Shown: positions 35,101 to 45,100 of the stretch, piece after piece
Numbering within the stretch: the first letter of the stretch is position 1
Layout of the letters: each line of letters opens with the position of its first letter
NCBI GenBank assembly: GCA_041281825.1
Contig: CP166298.1
Coordinates: 4,836,001-4,900,000 of the forward strand
Direction of reading: 5' to 3'
DNA: 64,000 nt
Origin: Paenibacillus_D tarimensis_A
Lineage (GTDB): Bacteria > Bacillota > Bacilli > Paenibacillales > Paenibacillaceae
The notes under the pieces: generated by a model
Seen by the model: only the letters and a program-made list of their open reading frames with translations
Databases searched by the model: none
What the model was told of the DNA's origin: nothing
Made by a program: the position numbers and the translations under genes

Positions 35101-36099
35101 CTAAATCGACGAACGCTGGATGAGCTTCGATGGAAGCACATAATGCTCCTGGAAATCGGCAGACGGCGAGTTGATCCGCTTCAGCAATATTTCTGCCGCT
35201 TTCACACCCATTTCAAAAGTCGGCTGCCTGATGACCGATAAGCTTGGTTTCGTAATCGAGGACCATTCGTAGTCGTCAAAGCCGATGACGGCGATTTGTT
35301 CGGGAATTTCTAATTGACGGTCGATCAGATATTGCATCACCCGGATGGTCATTTGATTGTTAACGATAAATACGGCGGTAATCCCCGCCTCGAGCATCTC
35401 TTCGATCAGGCGCTGCCCTTCGTGCCCTGTCCTGTCCTTCGACCTGTGCTTGATCAACCGGTCGTCTACAGCAATGCCCGCTTCTTCCAATGCGGCTGCG
35501 TAACCTGAGAGCCGTTCTTTGCTTGTGCTGATGTTGTATGTTCCGTTAATCAGCCCGATTTTTTCATGGCCCTTGCGAATCAGCGTTTGCGTCGCTTCGT
35601 ACGCCGCTTGAAAGTTGTTGATGGTGATGCAATCTTTCTTGCAGCCTAACGGATTTCGATCAATAAATACGGCAGGGAAATCGTCCGGGAAGCAATCCTC
35701 CACATGGGAATATTTCTCGGCCAGAGAAGCTATAATGATTCCGCTAGCATATTGATCGACGGATTGCCGAATATATTGCTTCTCTTTCTCCAAGCTGTAT
35801 TCGGAATTCATGACAATTAACTGATGTCCGTTCTCGCTGAGTACGCTTTGGATCGCGCTGGCCAGCTCGGTAAAGAAATAGTTGGTCAAATCGGGGACGA
35901 CTAACCCCACAATATTCGATCTGCCCTTACGCAACGTCTGGGCGAAGTTATTCGGTTTATAGTTCAGCGCTTCCATGGCATCCAGAACTTTCTTCCTTAC
36001 GCTCTCGGAAACAAATTTATTTCGGTTGTTAATGACATTCGAAACCGTAGCGGTCGAACATCCGGCCAGCTTCGCCACTTCTTTGATTGAAACCTTCAT
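35101..36099 (-). CDS. LacI-family transcriptional regulator 2
   Basis: A 332-residue repressor with the N-terminal helix-turn-helix (IKEVAKLAGCSTATVSNVIN), the hinge (NNFAQTLRKGRSNIVGLVVP) and a sugar-binding effector domain. It follows the importer 4 permeases in the same transcription unit. The two matching sites at 39488 and 39745, one near each divergent promoter, are its likely operators. Confidence 0.9.
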   Translation of the reverse strand: MKVSIKEVAKLAGCSTATVSNVINNRNKFVSESVRKKVLDAMEALNYKPNNFAQTLRKGRSNIVGLVVPDLTNYFFTELASAIQSVLSENGHQLIVMNSEYSLEKEKQYIRQSVDQYASGIIIASLAEKYSHVEDCFPDDFPAVFIDRNPLGCKKDCITINNFQAAYEATQTLIRKGHEKIGLINGTYNISTSKERLSGYAAALEEAGIAVDDRLIKHRSKDRTGHEGQRLIEEMLEAGITAVFIVNNQMTIRVMQYLIDRQLEIPEQIAVIGFDDYEWSSITKPSLSVIRQPTFEMGVKAAEILLKRINSPSADFQEHYVLPSKLIQRSSI

Positions 36100-36136
36100 T
36101 GTGTTCTCCTTCTATCCAATCAGAATATGAAACCCA

Positions 36137-36988
36137 TCATCCTTTAATCCCGGTAGAGGCGACGGAACGTATGAATTGTTTCTGAGCTGCGACAAACAAG
36201 ATCAGAAGCGGCAGCGACATCATGGTTGCAAATGCAAAGATTTGTCCCCACTGCGTATTCGATTGGGTAACAAACAACGTTTGCATCGCCAGCGGCAGCG
36301 GGCGAACCGCTTCTCCCCGCGTAACCAAGATCGGCCATAACAAATCCCCCCATCGTCCCAGCGCGTAAAAAATGACGACAGTCGCAATTACCGGTCTGGA
36401 TAAAGGTAAAATGATACGGCGGTAGATCGTCAAATAGCTCGCTCCGTCCATAATGGCCGCCTCCTGCAGTTCATTCGGGAGCTGGCGGAAAAACTGGTAA
36501 AACAAAAAGATGAATAACGATTCCGCCAAAAAGGGCAAGATTTGGACGATATACGTGTCGACAATTCGAAACTCGTTCACGAGCAGAAGCATCGGAATCG
36601 CAACAGACTCGACAGGAATGATTATGAGAGCCACGATAATTGGGATTAATACCTTTTGTCCGCCGAAATTTAACTTCGCGAGCGCATAAGCGAACATACT
36701 GTTAATAATTGTACCAAAAATAATCGTTGACCCGGTAATGATAACTGAATTAAGAAAATATCGGGAAAAATTCATCCGGTCAAGGACTTTAAAGTAGTTG
36801 TCAAGCCCGATTTGACCATAGGGAATAAAAGCTTTGAAATTGCTCATATCGCTCAATATCTGCATTTCACTCAGCTTCAAGGACGATACAATCATGAAAA
36901 CGGTCGGAAATAGGAATATAAACAAGAAGAGCGACAACATACTATAATGTGCAAGGTTAGATGCCACCTTAAATTTCATAGAGGTCAT
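36137..36988 (-). CDS. ABC sugar permease, MalG-like (importer 4)
   Basis: A 283-residue CUT1 permease with about six membrane segments and the EAA loop (QEAAIMDGASYLTIYRRIILP). It ends FIRSVASTGIKG. Its ATG follows the upstream permease stop directly (TAAATG), with GGGGGA seven bases before. Confidence 0.92.
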   Translation of the reverse strand: MTSMKFKVASNLAHYSMLSLFLFIFLFPTVFMIVSSLKLSEMQILSDMSNFKAFIPYGQIGLDNYFKVLDRMNFSRYFLNSVIITGSTIIFGTIINSMFAYALAKLNFGGQKVLIPIIVALIIIPVESVAIPMLLLVNEFRIVDTYIVQILPFLAESLFIFLFYQFFRQLPNELQEAAIMDGASYLTIYRRIILPLSRPVIATVVIFYALGRWGDLLWPILVTRGEAVRPLPLAMQTLFVTQSNTQWGQIFAFATMMSLPLLILFVAAQKQFIRSVASTGIKG

Positions 36989-37924
36989 TTACGAGTCCCC
37001 CTGACTGACTTTGGACAATTTCATCTGAATCAGCGAAATGATCAGCACAATGATCAGAAAAATCACGCTCATCGCGGAAGCGTAACCGATTTTCATATTG
37101 ATGAAGCCTTCGGAGTAGATTAGATACACCAGCGTCAAGGTGGATTTGTGAGGTCCTCCACCCGTCAGCGACACAATCTGGGTAAACAGTCTAAAGCTAA
37201 GAATCGTCGTTGAAATCATCACGAAGATTAACTGGTTTCTAAGCAGCGGAAATGTAATATGCAGAAATCTTGTCGCTGCGCCGGCTCCGTCAATTTTCCC
37301 GGCTTCATACAATTCTTCGGGTATATTCTGCAAGCCTGCCAGGAAGATGACCATTTGAAAACCGGCCCCTTGCCATACCGACAGCATAATGATAGCAATC
37401 AAAGAGGTGTTCGGATCGAACAACCATTGCTTCGGCTCAAAAGCGCCGAACGTGACAAAATGAAGCAGCGCATTGATAAACCCGTGCTGATCCGGGCGCA
37501 GCAGCAGCGACCAGACGATCGATACAACGACCATGCTAATGACGACCGGACTAAAGTAAACCGTCCTGAAGAGCGTAATGAAAGGCTTCTTACTATTGAT
37601 CAGCATGGCTAACCCTAGCGCCAAGGCCGATTGCACGGGAACAGCGATCAGAACGAACTTCACCGTATTCATGAGTGCAATGAAAAAATCCTGGCTTTGA
37701 AAGATTCGAATATAATTCGCGAGCCCGACGAAAGTTACCTCCCGGTTCGGCGGCATGATGAGCATCCGATTGGTCATTGAGTAAAACACGCTCATCACAA
37801 AAGGCAAAATCAAAAAAACAAGGAGCACGATCAAGGCGGGAGCGCTGAGCAGCCAACCGACCCATACTTCATTCGTTGCGGAAAAGGCGAACCTCCGTCG
37901 TTTTTTGGTTTTGATCGCATTCAT
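36989..37924 (-). CDS. ABC sugar permease, MalF-like (importer 4)
   Basis: A 311-residue CUT1 permease with a basic N-terminus (KTKKRRRF), about six membrane segments and an EAA loop (YEAGKIDGAGAATRFLHITFP). ATG start with GGAGA nine bases upstream. It forms the membrane channel together with the next gene. Confidence 0.92.
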   Translation of the reverse strand: MNAIKTKKRRRFAFSATNEVWVGWLLSAPALIVLLVFLILPFVMSVFYSMTNRMLIMPPNREVTFVGLANYIRIFQSQDFFIALMNTVKFVLIAVPVQSALALGLAMLINSKKPFITLFRTVYFSPVVISMVVVSIVWSLLLRPDQHGFINALLHFVTFGAFEPKQWLFDPNTSLIAIIMLSVWQGAGFQMVIFLAGLQNIPEELYEAGKIDGAGAATRFLHITFPLLRNQLIFVMISTTILSFRLFTQIVSLTGGGPHKSTLTLVYLIYSEGFINMKIGYASAMSVIFLIIVLIISLIQMKLSKVSQGDS

Positions 37925-37954
37925 GCTTGGTTTCTCCTTTACGATTCTGGAGTA

Positions 37955-37990
37955 AGTGAAGCGGATTCTATTCCACTAGAATTCGCTTCA
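37955..37990 (-). other. Intercistronic hairpin after binding-protein gene (importer 4)
   Basis: GTGAAGCG-g-ATTCTA pairs with TAGAAT-t-CGCTTCAC around a six-base loop, with GGAG/CTCC outside. It lies between the binding-protein stop and the permease ribosome binding site. There is no T run. Confidence 0.7.
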
Positions 37991-38011
37991 CTCCGTCCTT
38001 ACACCTGTCTA

Positions 38012-39376
38012 TTACTCGAAATAGCCTGCATCTTTAATGGTTTGATCAATATTTTTTGCGGCTTCATCCAATGCTTTCTTAACATCCGCTCCCAGAATGA
38101 TATTCATCGTTGCCGTGCCGATATTTTTTTGGAAGGCGGAGAAGGCCGGTGTAATCGGTCTTGGCCACGCATGTCCAAACTCCAGCTGCTCGCGGTACAA
38201 GTAATACTTCCCGCCCGGCTTATATTCGTCGATGCCATCCAGAACCGAAATCCGCGAAGGAATCGCTCCATTCGCCTCGGCAATGCCTTTGACGTTCTCT
38301 GCGGACATAAAAGCTTCAAGCGCTTCCCATGCCGCATCCGCCACGCCTTCTTCCTCTGCTCTGGAGGTCATGGTCCAGCCCCAGCTTCCGCCGGTCGTGT
38401 ATACCCCTTCCCCGAAATCCGGGAACGGAATGAGGATCGCATTGTCCCCCAAGCCTTCTTCATGGGCAGGTCCCATCCAGTGCCCGACCAGCATTAAGGC
38501 CGAAGTTTTCGAGCCGTGGAAATCATCGAAAGTGGTTTGTACTTTGTTCACGTACCCTTTATTAATCAAATCCTGCAAATATTTAAATGCATTCACCGTT
38601 GCTTCGCCGTTTAATACGCCTTCAGCCTTATGCGTTTCCCGGTTCTCGAAATCGCCGCCAAAACCTTTGACCCAAGGCAGATAGGAATAAATCCACCAGC
38701 CTTCACCCCTTGCAACCGATACATCCAGCGCGTATTCGACTTCAGGCAGCTTTTGCAGCTTTGCAAGCGCGTCTTCAAACTCCTCTTTGCTCCATGCATC
38801 CTTTACACCGGTTGGAATGCGGACGCCCGCTTTCTCCAAATACGATTTATTGGCCCAGAAGCTAAGCCCGCTTTCAAATTGGCCAAGGAAATACTGCTTG
38901 CCGTCATAGGTGCCCTCTCCAAGAACGGACGGCAGGACATCATTTTTTAATTCCGGCGTCAAGTAATCATCGAGCGGATTCAGGAAGCCTTGGTAAGCCA
39001 TGTAAGGCATTTCCGTAAAGTCGATATCCAGAAGGTGAGGCAGCCCGCCTGTAAGCGCCGCGGCCCGCATTTGATCGTGATATGATTTATTCGGAAGCGT
39101 CGTCGCTTTGATCTCAATCTTGTCCTGCGATTTGTTGAAGTTGTCTATCATTTTGTCGTAAAATGCGTTTTCCGCGTCCGTTCCTGTGTGCTTCCACAGC
39201 TCCAAAACAATCTTGTCAACGCTTTCATTACCCGCTGCAGCCGGCTCGTTCGTTGTCCCGCTTGCATTGCCCGTATTTTGTGCAGTTCCTTGATTCGAAT
39301 TGTCCTGCTTCGGCGCGCAGGCAACGACCATCAAAGCCAAAATAAGTACAGAACACAATAAAGATATTTTTCTCAA
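38012..39376 (-). CDS. Extracellular solute-binding lipoprotein (importer 4)
   Basis: A 454-residue family 1 binding protein with a lipobox (MVVAC, Cys near residue 20) and an Asn/Gly/Thr-rich linker. It starts with TTG six bases after GGGAG. It is first in the operon and divergent from the GH32 branch. Its ligand is therefore probably a fructo-oligosaccharide or another beta-fructoside, by context only. Confidence 0.92.
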   Translation of the reverse strand: MRKISLLCSVLILALMVVACAPKQDNSNQGTAQNTGNASGTTNEPAAAGNESVDKIVLELWKHTGTDAENAFYDKMIDNFNKSQDKIEIKATTLPNKSYHDQMRAAALTGGLPHLLDIDFTEMPYMAYQGFLNPLDDYLTPELKNDVLPSVLGEGTYDGKQYFLGQFESGLSFWANKSYLEKAGVRIPTGVKDAWSKEEFEDALAKLQKLPEVEYALDVSVARGEGWWIYSYLPWVKGFGGDFENRETHKAEGVLNGEATVNAFKYLQDLINKGYVNKVQTTFDDFHGSKTSALMLVGHWMGPAHEEGLGDNAILIPFPDFGEGVYTTGGSWGWTMTSRAEEEGVADAAWEALEAFMSAENVKGIAEANGAIPSRISVLDGIDEYKPGGKYYLYREQLEFGHAWPRPITPAFSAFQKNIGTATMNIILGADVKKALDEAAKNIDQTIKDAGYFE

Positions 39377-39487
39377 AACAGCTCCCGCCCTTCAGATAAT
39401 TTTGAATCATGCATTTTTTTACGTTTCATGACCTATGCTGTTTATTCGCCGCCCTAGATCCCCCTTATAGGCTCACCTCCGAATTTT

Positions 39488-39503
39488 ACTAAATCGTTTA
39501 ACT
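39488..39503. promoter_or_regulatory. LacI-type operator, importer 4 side
   Basis: ACTAAATCGTTTAACT reads AGTTAAACGATTTAGT on the minus strand and shares AGTTAAACGWTTTA with the site at 39745. It lies immediately downstream of the minus-strand -10 sequence, where a repressor would block the importer 4 promoter. Confidence 0.6.
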
Positions 39504-39516
39504 GGATTTCATCGTA

Positions 39517-39540
39517 CGATACAATCATTTCTTTTGTCAA
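39517..39540 (-). promoter_or_regulatory. Promoter of importer 4 operon
   Basis: On the minus strand TTGACA (39535-39540) is followed after 18 bases by TACGAT. The LacI-type operator at 39488 begins about 13 bases further downstream. Confidence 0.55.
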
Positions 39541-39693
39541 CCATGAAACTTGTTAACTGTTTGTAAATGATGAATTACACAGAAGTGAAAAAGGGTAAAA
39601 ATTACTTATATGCCACCGTTTATTCGCTTATTCTTGTTTAACGGCTTCTCTCTTCTTCTCTATTGCCGCCCTTCATTTTTATAAAAAATCCAC

Positions 39694-39722
39694 TTGAGTA
39701 TTCACCATCATCGTGATATCAT
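39694..39722 (+). promoter_or_regulatory. Promoter of the MBL/GH32 unit
   Basis: TTGAGT (39694-39699), a 17-base spacer and TATCAT (39717-39722). The second operator starts 23 bases downstream of the -10. Confidence 0.5.
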
Positions 39723-39744
39723 CGAGCCAAAAGCATATCATTTT

Positions 39745-39760
39745 AGTTAAACGTTTTATG
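39745..39760. promoter_or_regulatory. LacI-type operator, GH32 side
   Basis: AGTTAAACGTTTTATG matches the importer-side operator at AGTTAAACGWTTTA, with the central CG typical of LacI-family sites. It lies between the plus-strand promoter and the first gene, so both divergent units appear to be under the same repressor. Confidence 0.6.
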
Positions 39761-39800
39761 TCATTGTTCTTTATCAAAAAGAAGAAAAGAGGTATTTCAG

Positions 39801-40568
39801 ATGGATATTACTGTAAAATTTCTGGGCTCTAACGATGCCGTACCGGATGTCGACAACGATACCGTCAGCTTTGTCATCAATGACCGTACGCTCGTCGATA
39901 CCGGCTGGTGCGCGGTTCATAACTTAAGGCGACATGGCATCGATCCGTTAGAAATCGACCATTTGCTGTTCACCCATTTTCATCAAGATCATTACTTGTC
40001 GCTGCCTTCGCTGCTCTTTTATTGGGTAATGAAGGGCAAAAATCTCGAGGGTCTCACCATTCTGGGCCCTGCCGAAGAAGTGCATCAGGTTGTGCAGCGT
40101 ACGGTGGACTTTTTGCAGCTTGATCGATTTTTCCCTCATCTTTCGAAGCCCGTCATCGTTCCGATAAATGCCGGGGATACTTATGAATATGGGGATGTAA
40201 AGCTTTCCACATGCGCGTCCAGGCATACCGTTCCCGCTTTGTGCTACAAATATACGCACAAACCGTCCGGAAAGCAGATTTCGTTTACAGGCGATACGGC
40301 TTGGCATCCCCCGATCATCGAGCATGTGAAGGGCAGCTCCCTGCTTATCCATGAAGCCAGCATGGGGACGGAAGAAGTGGCGCCGGATCATCCGTCTGCC
40401 CATTCCAGCGCCATGGACGCCGTAAGAGTGGCTGAAGCCGCGGGAGTCGACACTTTGTGTCTCGTTCACGCCAGAACTGCTTATATTGAAGATTCGCTTA
40501 AGCGTGCGCGGCAGCTTTATTCGAAAGAAGTTTATTGGCCCCATGCAGGACAAGTAGTGCATGTTTGA
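39801..40568 (+). CDS. Metallo-beta-lactamase-fold hydrolase (RNase Z-like)
   Basis: A 255-residue cytoplasmic protein. It has the metal motif THFHQDH (about 58-64), a histidine in ASRHTVPALCYK (about 140), the FTGDTAW aspartate (about 174) and a C-terminal LVHAR histidine. The order matches the RNase Z/AtsA-like branch. It starts with ATG seven bases after AAGAGG. It is co-transcribed with GH32 and probably cleaves an ester or lactone of the carbohydrate rather than tRNA, but that is inference. Confidence 0.85.
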   Translation: MDITVKFLGSNDAVPDVDNDTVSFVINDRTLVDTGWCAVHNLRRHGIDPLEIDHLLFTHFHQDHYLSLPSLLFYWVMKGKNLEGLTILGPAEEVHQVVQRTVDFLQLDRFFPHLSKPVIVPINAGDTYEYGDVKLSTCASRHTVPALCYKYTHKPSGKQISFTGDTAWHPPIIEHVKGSSLLIHEASMGTEEVAPDHPSAHSSAMDAVRVAEAAGVDTLCLVHARTAYIEDSLKRARQLYSKEVYWPHAGQVVHV

Positions 40569-40598
40569 TTATTTCAACTTTTCCCTGGAGGCATCCAT

Positions 40599-42074
40599 AT
40601 GAACACGCATCAGAAGAAGCTGGAAGAGGCAAACCAAGCCCTGAGACAAGCGGTGGAACAACTTCGCTTCGACCCGCACAAACCGGCATTCCATGCCCAT
40701 GCGCCGGCGAATTGGCAGAACGATCCGAATGGGCTGGTTTACTTTAATGACGAGTACCACTTGTTTTATCAGCATAATCCTTTCGCGCCGAAGCAGTGGG
40801 GAAGCGGACCGATCCATTGGGGCCATATGAAAAGCAAAGATTTGGTGCACTGGGAGCATCTCCCCATCGCGCTTGCGCCCAGCGAAGAGTATGACCGTGA
40901 CGGATGTTTCTCCGGAGGAGCCGCCGTTCACGACGGAAAGCTGTATTTGTTCTATACGGCTAACATCTTTACCGTACCGCCGGGTCTTCCGGACGATTTA
41001 TTGCAGCAGCAGTGCATCGCCGTCAGCGTTGACGGTATTCATTTTGACAAGTCGGAATTGAACCCGGTGATCAAGCATCCCCCGGCCGACATCGGGCAAG
41101 ACAATCATTTCCGCGACCCGAACGTGTTTTTCCACGAAGGAGTCTGGTATATGCTGATCGGGAATCGTCTGGGAGGCGACGGCAAAATTTTGTTATACCG
41201 CTCCCGCGATCTTCTCCATTGGGAATATGTAAAGGTATTCGGCGAAAGCGGCGGCGACATGGGGTATATGTGGGAATGTCCCGATTTCTTCCCGATGAAC
41301 GGCAAAGACGTACTCCTCTTTTCGCCCCAGGGCATCGGATGGCCGGATCAGCCGAACATCTCGGGATACTATGTAGGAAAGCTGGATTACGAGACGCTTG
41401 ATTTCGCGCACGGGGCGTTTCATAAATTGGATCACGGGTTTGACTTTTATGCTCCCCAATCGTTCACGGATGGGAAAGGGAGAAGAATCCTGTTCGGCTG
41501 GATGAGAATGCCCCGGAATGCGGATAAGCAGTGGGCCGGCTCCATGTCCTTGCCGAGAGAGCTGCGGGTAACCGGCGATCGTCTGACGATTCATCCGGTA
41601 GAGGAATTAACCTTGCTGCGGCAGCAGCAAGTTACGGTTTCGGACGTTCGGTTGAGTCAAGATGTAAAGACAACGTTCCCCGGCATTAAAGGCACTTGTA
41701 TCGAGTTATTGTGCAGATTCGACCTGACAAACACGGAAGCGGCAGAATTCGGCCTTGAGATTCGAAGCTCTCTTTGCGGGGATCAGAAAACTGTGGTCAC
41801 TTATTCCAAAGAACATAACACGATTACGCTGGATCGTAATCAGTCAGGGGAATACGTCTCCGGGACACGCGTATTGGAGCTGCAGCAGCGGCCGGATGAG
41901 CTGGAACTGCACCTCTTCTTGGATACTTGCATGATGGAGATGTTTATCAATAACGGCGAATATGTCATGTCGGGCTGGCTTTTCCCCGATCCCGGCAACG
42001 AGGATCTCGTGTTCTTCTCTCGCGGAGGGAGCACAACCATAAAATCGGTGGATTGCTGGGGCCTGAAATTGTAA
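40599..42074 (+). CDS. GH32 beta-fructosidase (sucrose-6-phosphate hydrolase/levanase type)
   Basis: A 491-residue enzyme with the five-bladed propeller signatures of GH32: WQNDPNGL with the nucleophile Asp near residue 47, DGCFSGGA near 105, FRDPNVF with the transition-state Asp near 170, and WECPDFF with the acid Glu near 228. A C-terminal beta-sandwich follows (about 340-490). There is no signal peptide, so it acts inside the cell on imported fructosides. The ribosome binding site is GGAGG. Confidence 0.93.
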   Translation: MNTHQKKLEEANQALRQAVEQLRFDPHKPAFHAHAPANWQNDPNGLVYFNDEYHLFYQHNPFAPKQWGSGPIHWGHMKSKDLVHWEHLPIALAPSEEYDRDGCFSGGAAVHDGKLYLFYTANIFTVPPGLPDDLLQQQCIAVSVDGIHFDKSELNPVIKHPPADIGQDNHFRDPNVFFHEGVWYMLIGNRLGGDGKILLYRSRDLLHWEYVKVFGESGGDMGYMWECPDFFPMNGKDVLLFSPQGIGWPDQPNISGYYVGKLDYETLDFAHGAFHKLDHGFDFYAPQSFTDGKGRRILFGWMRMPRNADKQWAGSMSLPRELRVTGDRLTIHPVEELTLLRQQQVTVSDVRLSQDVKTTFPGIKGTCIELLCRFDLTNTEAAEFGLEIRSSLCGDQKTVVTYSKEHNTITLDRNQSGEYVSGTRVLELQQRPDELELHLFLDTCMMEMFINNGEYVMSGWLFPDPGNEDLVFFSRGGSTTIKSVDCWGLKL

Positions 42075-42092
42075 GCCAAAATCAAACAAATA

Positions 42093-42114
42093 ACCGGCTG
42101 CCGCAGCAGCCGGT
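42093..42114. terminator. Hairpin between convergent GH32 and GH2 genes
   Basis: ACCGGCTGC pairs with GCAGCCGGT around a CGCA loop. The minus-strand side is followed by a T-rich TTATTTGTTTGATTTTGG stretch. It probably terminates the GH2 gene and perhaps also GH32. Confidence 0.65.
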
Positions 42115-42119
42115 CCGAT

Positions 42120-45100
42120 TCATCTCTCAAAACGAAACCATCCAAAATCAAAGTTCGAGCCCGGCAGAAAGATGAAGGTCACTTTCTGCACTCCTGTTAT
42201 TTTGTCCAGTTCGAAAACCCGCTCTTCGTATCCATCCGTCAACTTGAAATCGACAAGCTGGTTGCTCTCGCCATCCTGGCTTTCGAACCGGATATGAATC
42301 GTATTTTTATCAATAGGGGAGCTTCCATAGACAACGAGCTGTGCGGCGCCTTCATTTCCAAAATCCATTTGTTCAAACTCCAGGGAAACGTTATTTCCGA
42401 TCCCCTTGACGCTTTTTTCCATCATTGTAAAGGTATCCCCGTAAATACGGTCGCACTCCGAAGCGAAGTTTTGCTCGAAGGCTCTGTTCAATTTCCGGAA
42501 GGAAAAGCCTTTGATATGCACCTTCTGACGAAGGACAAAACAGATCGAAGTAATGCCGCGAAGCCGCTTGGGCAAATGGTAGGTCTCTTCCTGATACACA
42601 TTCCACTTCGATTTTTTTTGATAGATGACGTCAGCCAGCAATTCGCTGCCCTCTTCATCCGGCATCCCTTCCCAGATTTGCAAGGAATACGCTTCACTTG
42701 ATAATGCGAAGATAGGAATCGTAACGGTATCGGAACCGTAAGGACCAAAGTCAATATCGCGAAAACCGACCTGCGTTTCGCCGTCTCTGGCGGTGGCCAC
42801 TCCTCTTTCGTTTCCGTTGCCAACCTCGCCCTTGCTGTAATCATAGAGGCCGGCAGTTATAAATCCGTAAGGATCTTTGTAGGCTGTGCCGAGGCCATCT
42901 GCCTTATATTCCAGCTGGGATATGAGCTTCGTCTTGTCCGTGCCGTTCTTGCTCATGCAGCGAAGCCGGAACTCTCCATCTCCTAAAGCCGTGATCTTCG
43001 CTTCATGACCCAATGCTTCTACTTTGGCAATACCCGTTGCAATCCCCGCATCATTCACTACACTCCACTCTACATCTTGATAAGAACAATCTTGAGGGTG
43101 TAATTTTGCCCGTACAACCATCTCGCGTCTGGATGCATCAAACCGTTGTCCCGAATCGCTGATGATTTCAATTTTTCGAAGGGGGATTTCTTCCCTCTCT
43201 CCGGTGCTCCATGGAAGTTCCCGATTTTTCGTGCTTGCAGAGAGCCCCTCCAGAACTTCATCGCTTGCAGGAAGAGCCTCGAATTCTGCAGTCCGGCTTT
43301 CAAGACCATCGGAAGATACGGTAATCTGAATCTTTCCAGGCTCCAATGTCGCTCCGATGATTGCCATCAGTTTGCCGCTGAATAATCTTCTGCTAAGCCC
43401 TTTATAAGGATCATAGTCCGTGCTGTCTCCATTATCGAGACCGATCAGACGGCCCGCTCCCGCAACCTCGACACTCACCCGGTTATTCGCATTTTCTACC
43501 GGATTGCCTTCCTCGTCCTCCATCGTGATTTCAACAAAGATCAAATCCGTTCCGTTGGCGGTCAGTTTATCTTTATCCGCATGCAAACGAATCTTTTTGG
43601 CATCTTTAAAGGATTTTCTGATATCCGTAGCGATTACGCGGCCGGTTTCATCATAGGCGATCGCCTTGAGCTCACCTTCCTGATAAGGAATCTTCCACCA
43701 ACCGACCAGCTGTGTGCCGTTATCATGGTCAATGTCAAAGGTTCCTATTGTCGAGCCATTAAACTGCAGCTCAATCTTGGGGGCGTTCGAACAGACCCGG
43801 ACATCGATGATCTGCCCTTCATTAAAATCCCAGTATGGGAAAATATGCACCATCGGCCTTGTTTTATAGTCCGTCCATGCCGCTTGATAGATGTAAAACA
43901 GGTCTTTCTTAAAGGTAGCCGTATCAATCTGTCCAAAATAGGAGTTCTTCGTATGGTACGGAGTCGGTTCACCGATATAATCGAATCCGGTCCATAAAAA
44001 TTGACCGAGGGAAAAAAGCGTATCCCTTTCCGCAAGAATGCATGCTTCCGCCGACTTCGCCCCCCAACTCGTCGAACTGTTTCCAAGGGCGGAGCATTGC
44101 TCGTCGTCATCGGCAAGGATGGATTTTTCGAACGGGAAATGGTAAATCCCCCGGCTTTGTACGACAGAAGCCGTCTCGCTGCCGTAGATAACCCAGTCCG
44201 GATGCTCCTCGTGATGCTTGAGGTAATATTTTTCCGCATAATTATAGCCAGCTACTTTAACGATATCGGCGCATTTTTGAGCGTTTTCCCATGGCATGTA
44301 ATTCGATCCGATGGTCACTTTTGCATTTCCTTTGGGATCGTATTTATGGACAAGCTCCATGAGCATCTTTGTGACTTCCTGACCTCGCTCATCCGCATGT
44401 GTATCATAAACCTCATTCCCGATACTCCACATCAACAGACTCGGATGATTCCGGTCCCGCCTGACCCAGCTCTTCACATCGAGAGGCGCCCATTCCTTAA
44501 AAAATCTTGCATAATCATAATGGGTTTTCGGTCTTTCCCACATATCGAACGCTTCCGATACGACAAGCATGCCCATCTCATCCGCGAGGTCCATCAGCTC
44601 CGGGGCCGGCATATTGTGGGCTGTCCGGATGGCGTTCACACCCATTTCCTTTAAAATGTCAAACCTTCTTTTCAAAGCGGTTTTATTAAACGCTGCTCCC
44701 AGCGCTCCTAAATCATGATGCTCACAAACGCCGTTCAACTTGATCTTTTTGCCGTTAAGCCGCAATCCCTCATTGGGATCCATTTCAATGCTTCGAAACC
44801 CGATATGCCGGGTTATAATTTCAATCGGTTCCTCCGCCGCGGCAGGCTGTAATCGGGTAATCAACCGGTAGAGATGAGGCTCGTCCGTGCTCCATAATAA
44901 AGGATTTTCCAGTAACAGCTTTTGTTCATTGAGTACAACAGAATGATTTCCCGGGGCTACAAGCTCTGAAACAGAGGCAACCGCTTGCCCCTCGTGCAGG
45001 ATCGTATGCGAAAGCCGTACGTCTTCACAGATGTTCGTTTCGGTCTCGACTTCAACCTGCCAGCCGTCTTCCGTCTTCTTGGTTGTAACATAAATGCCGT

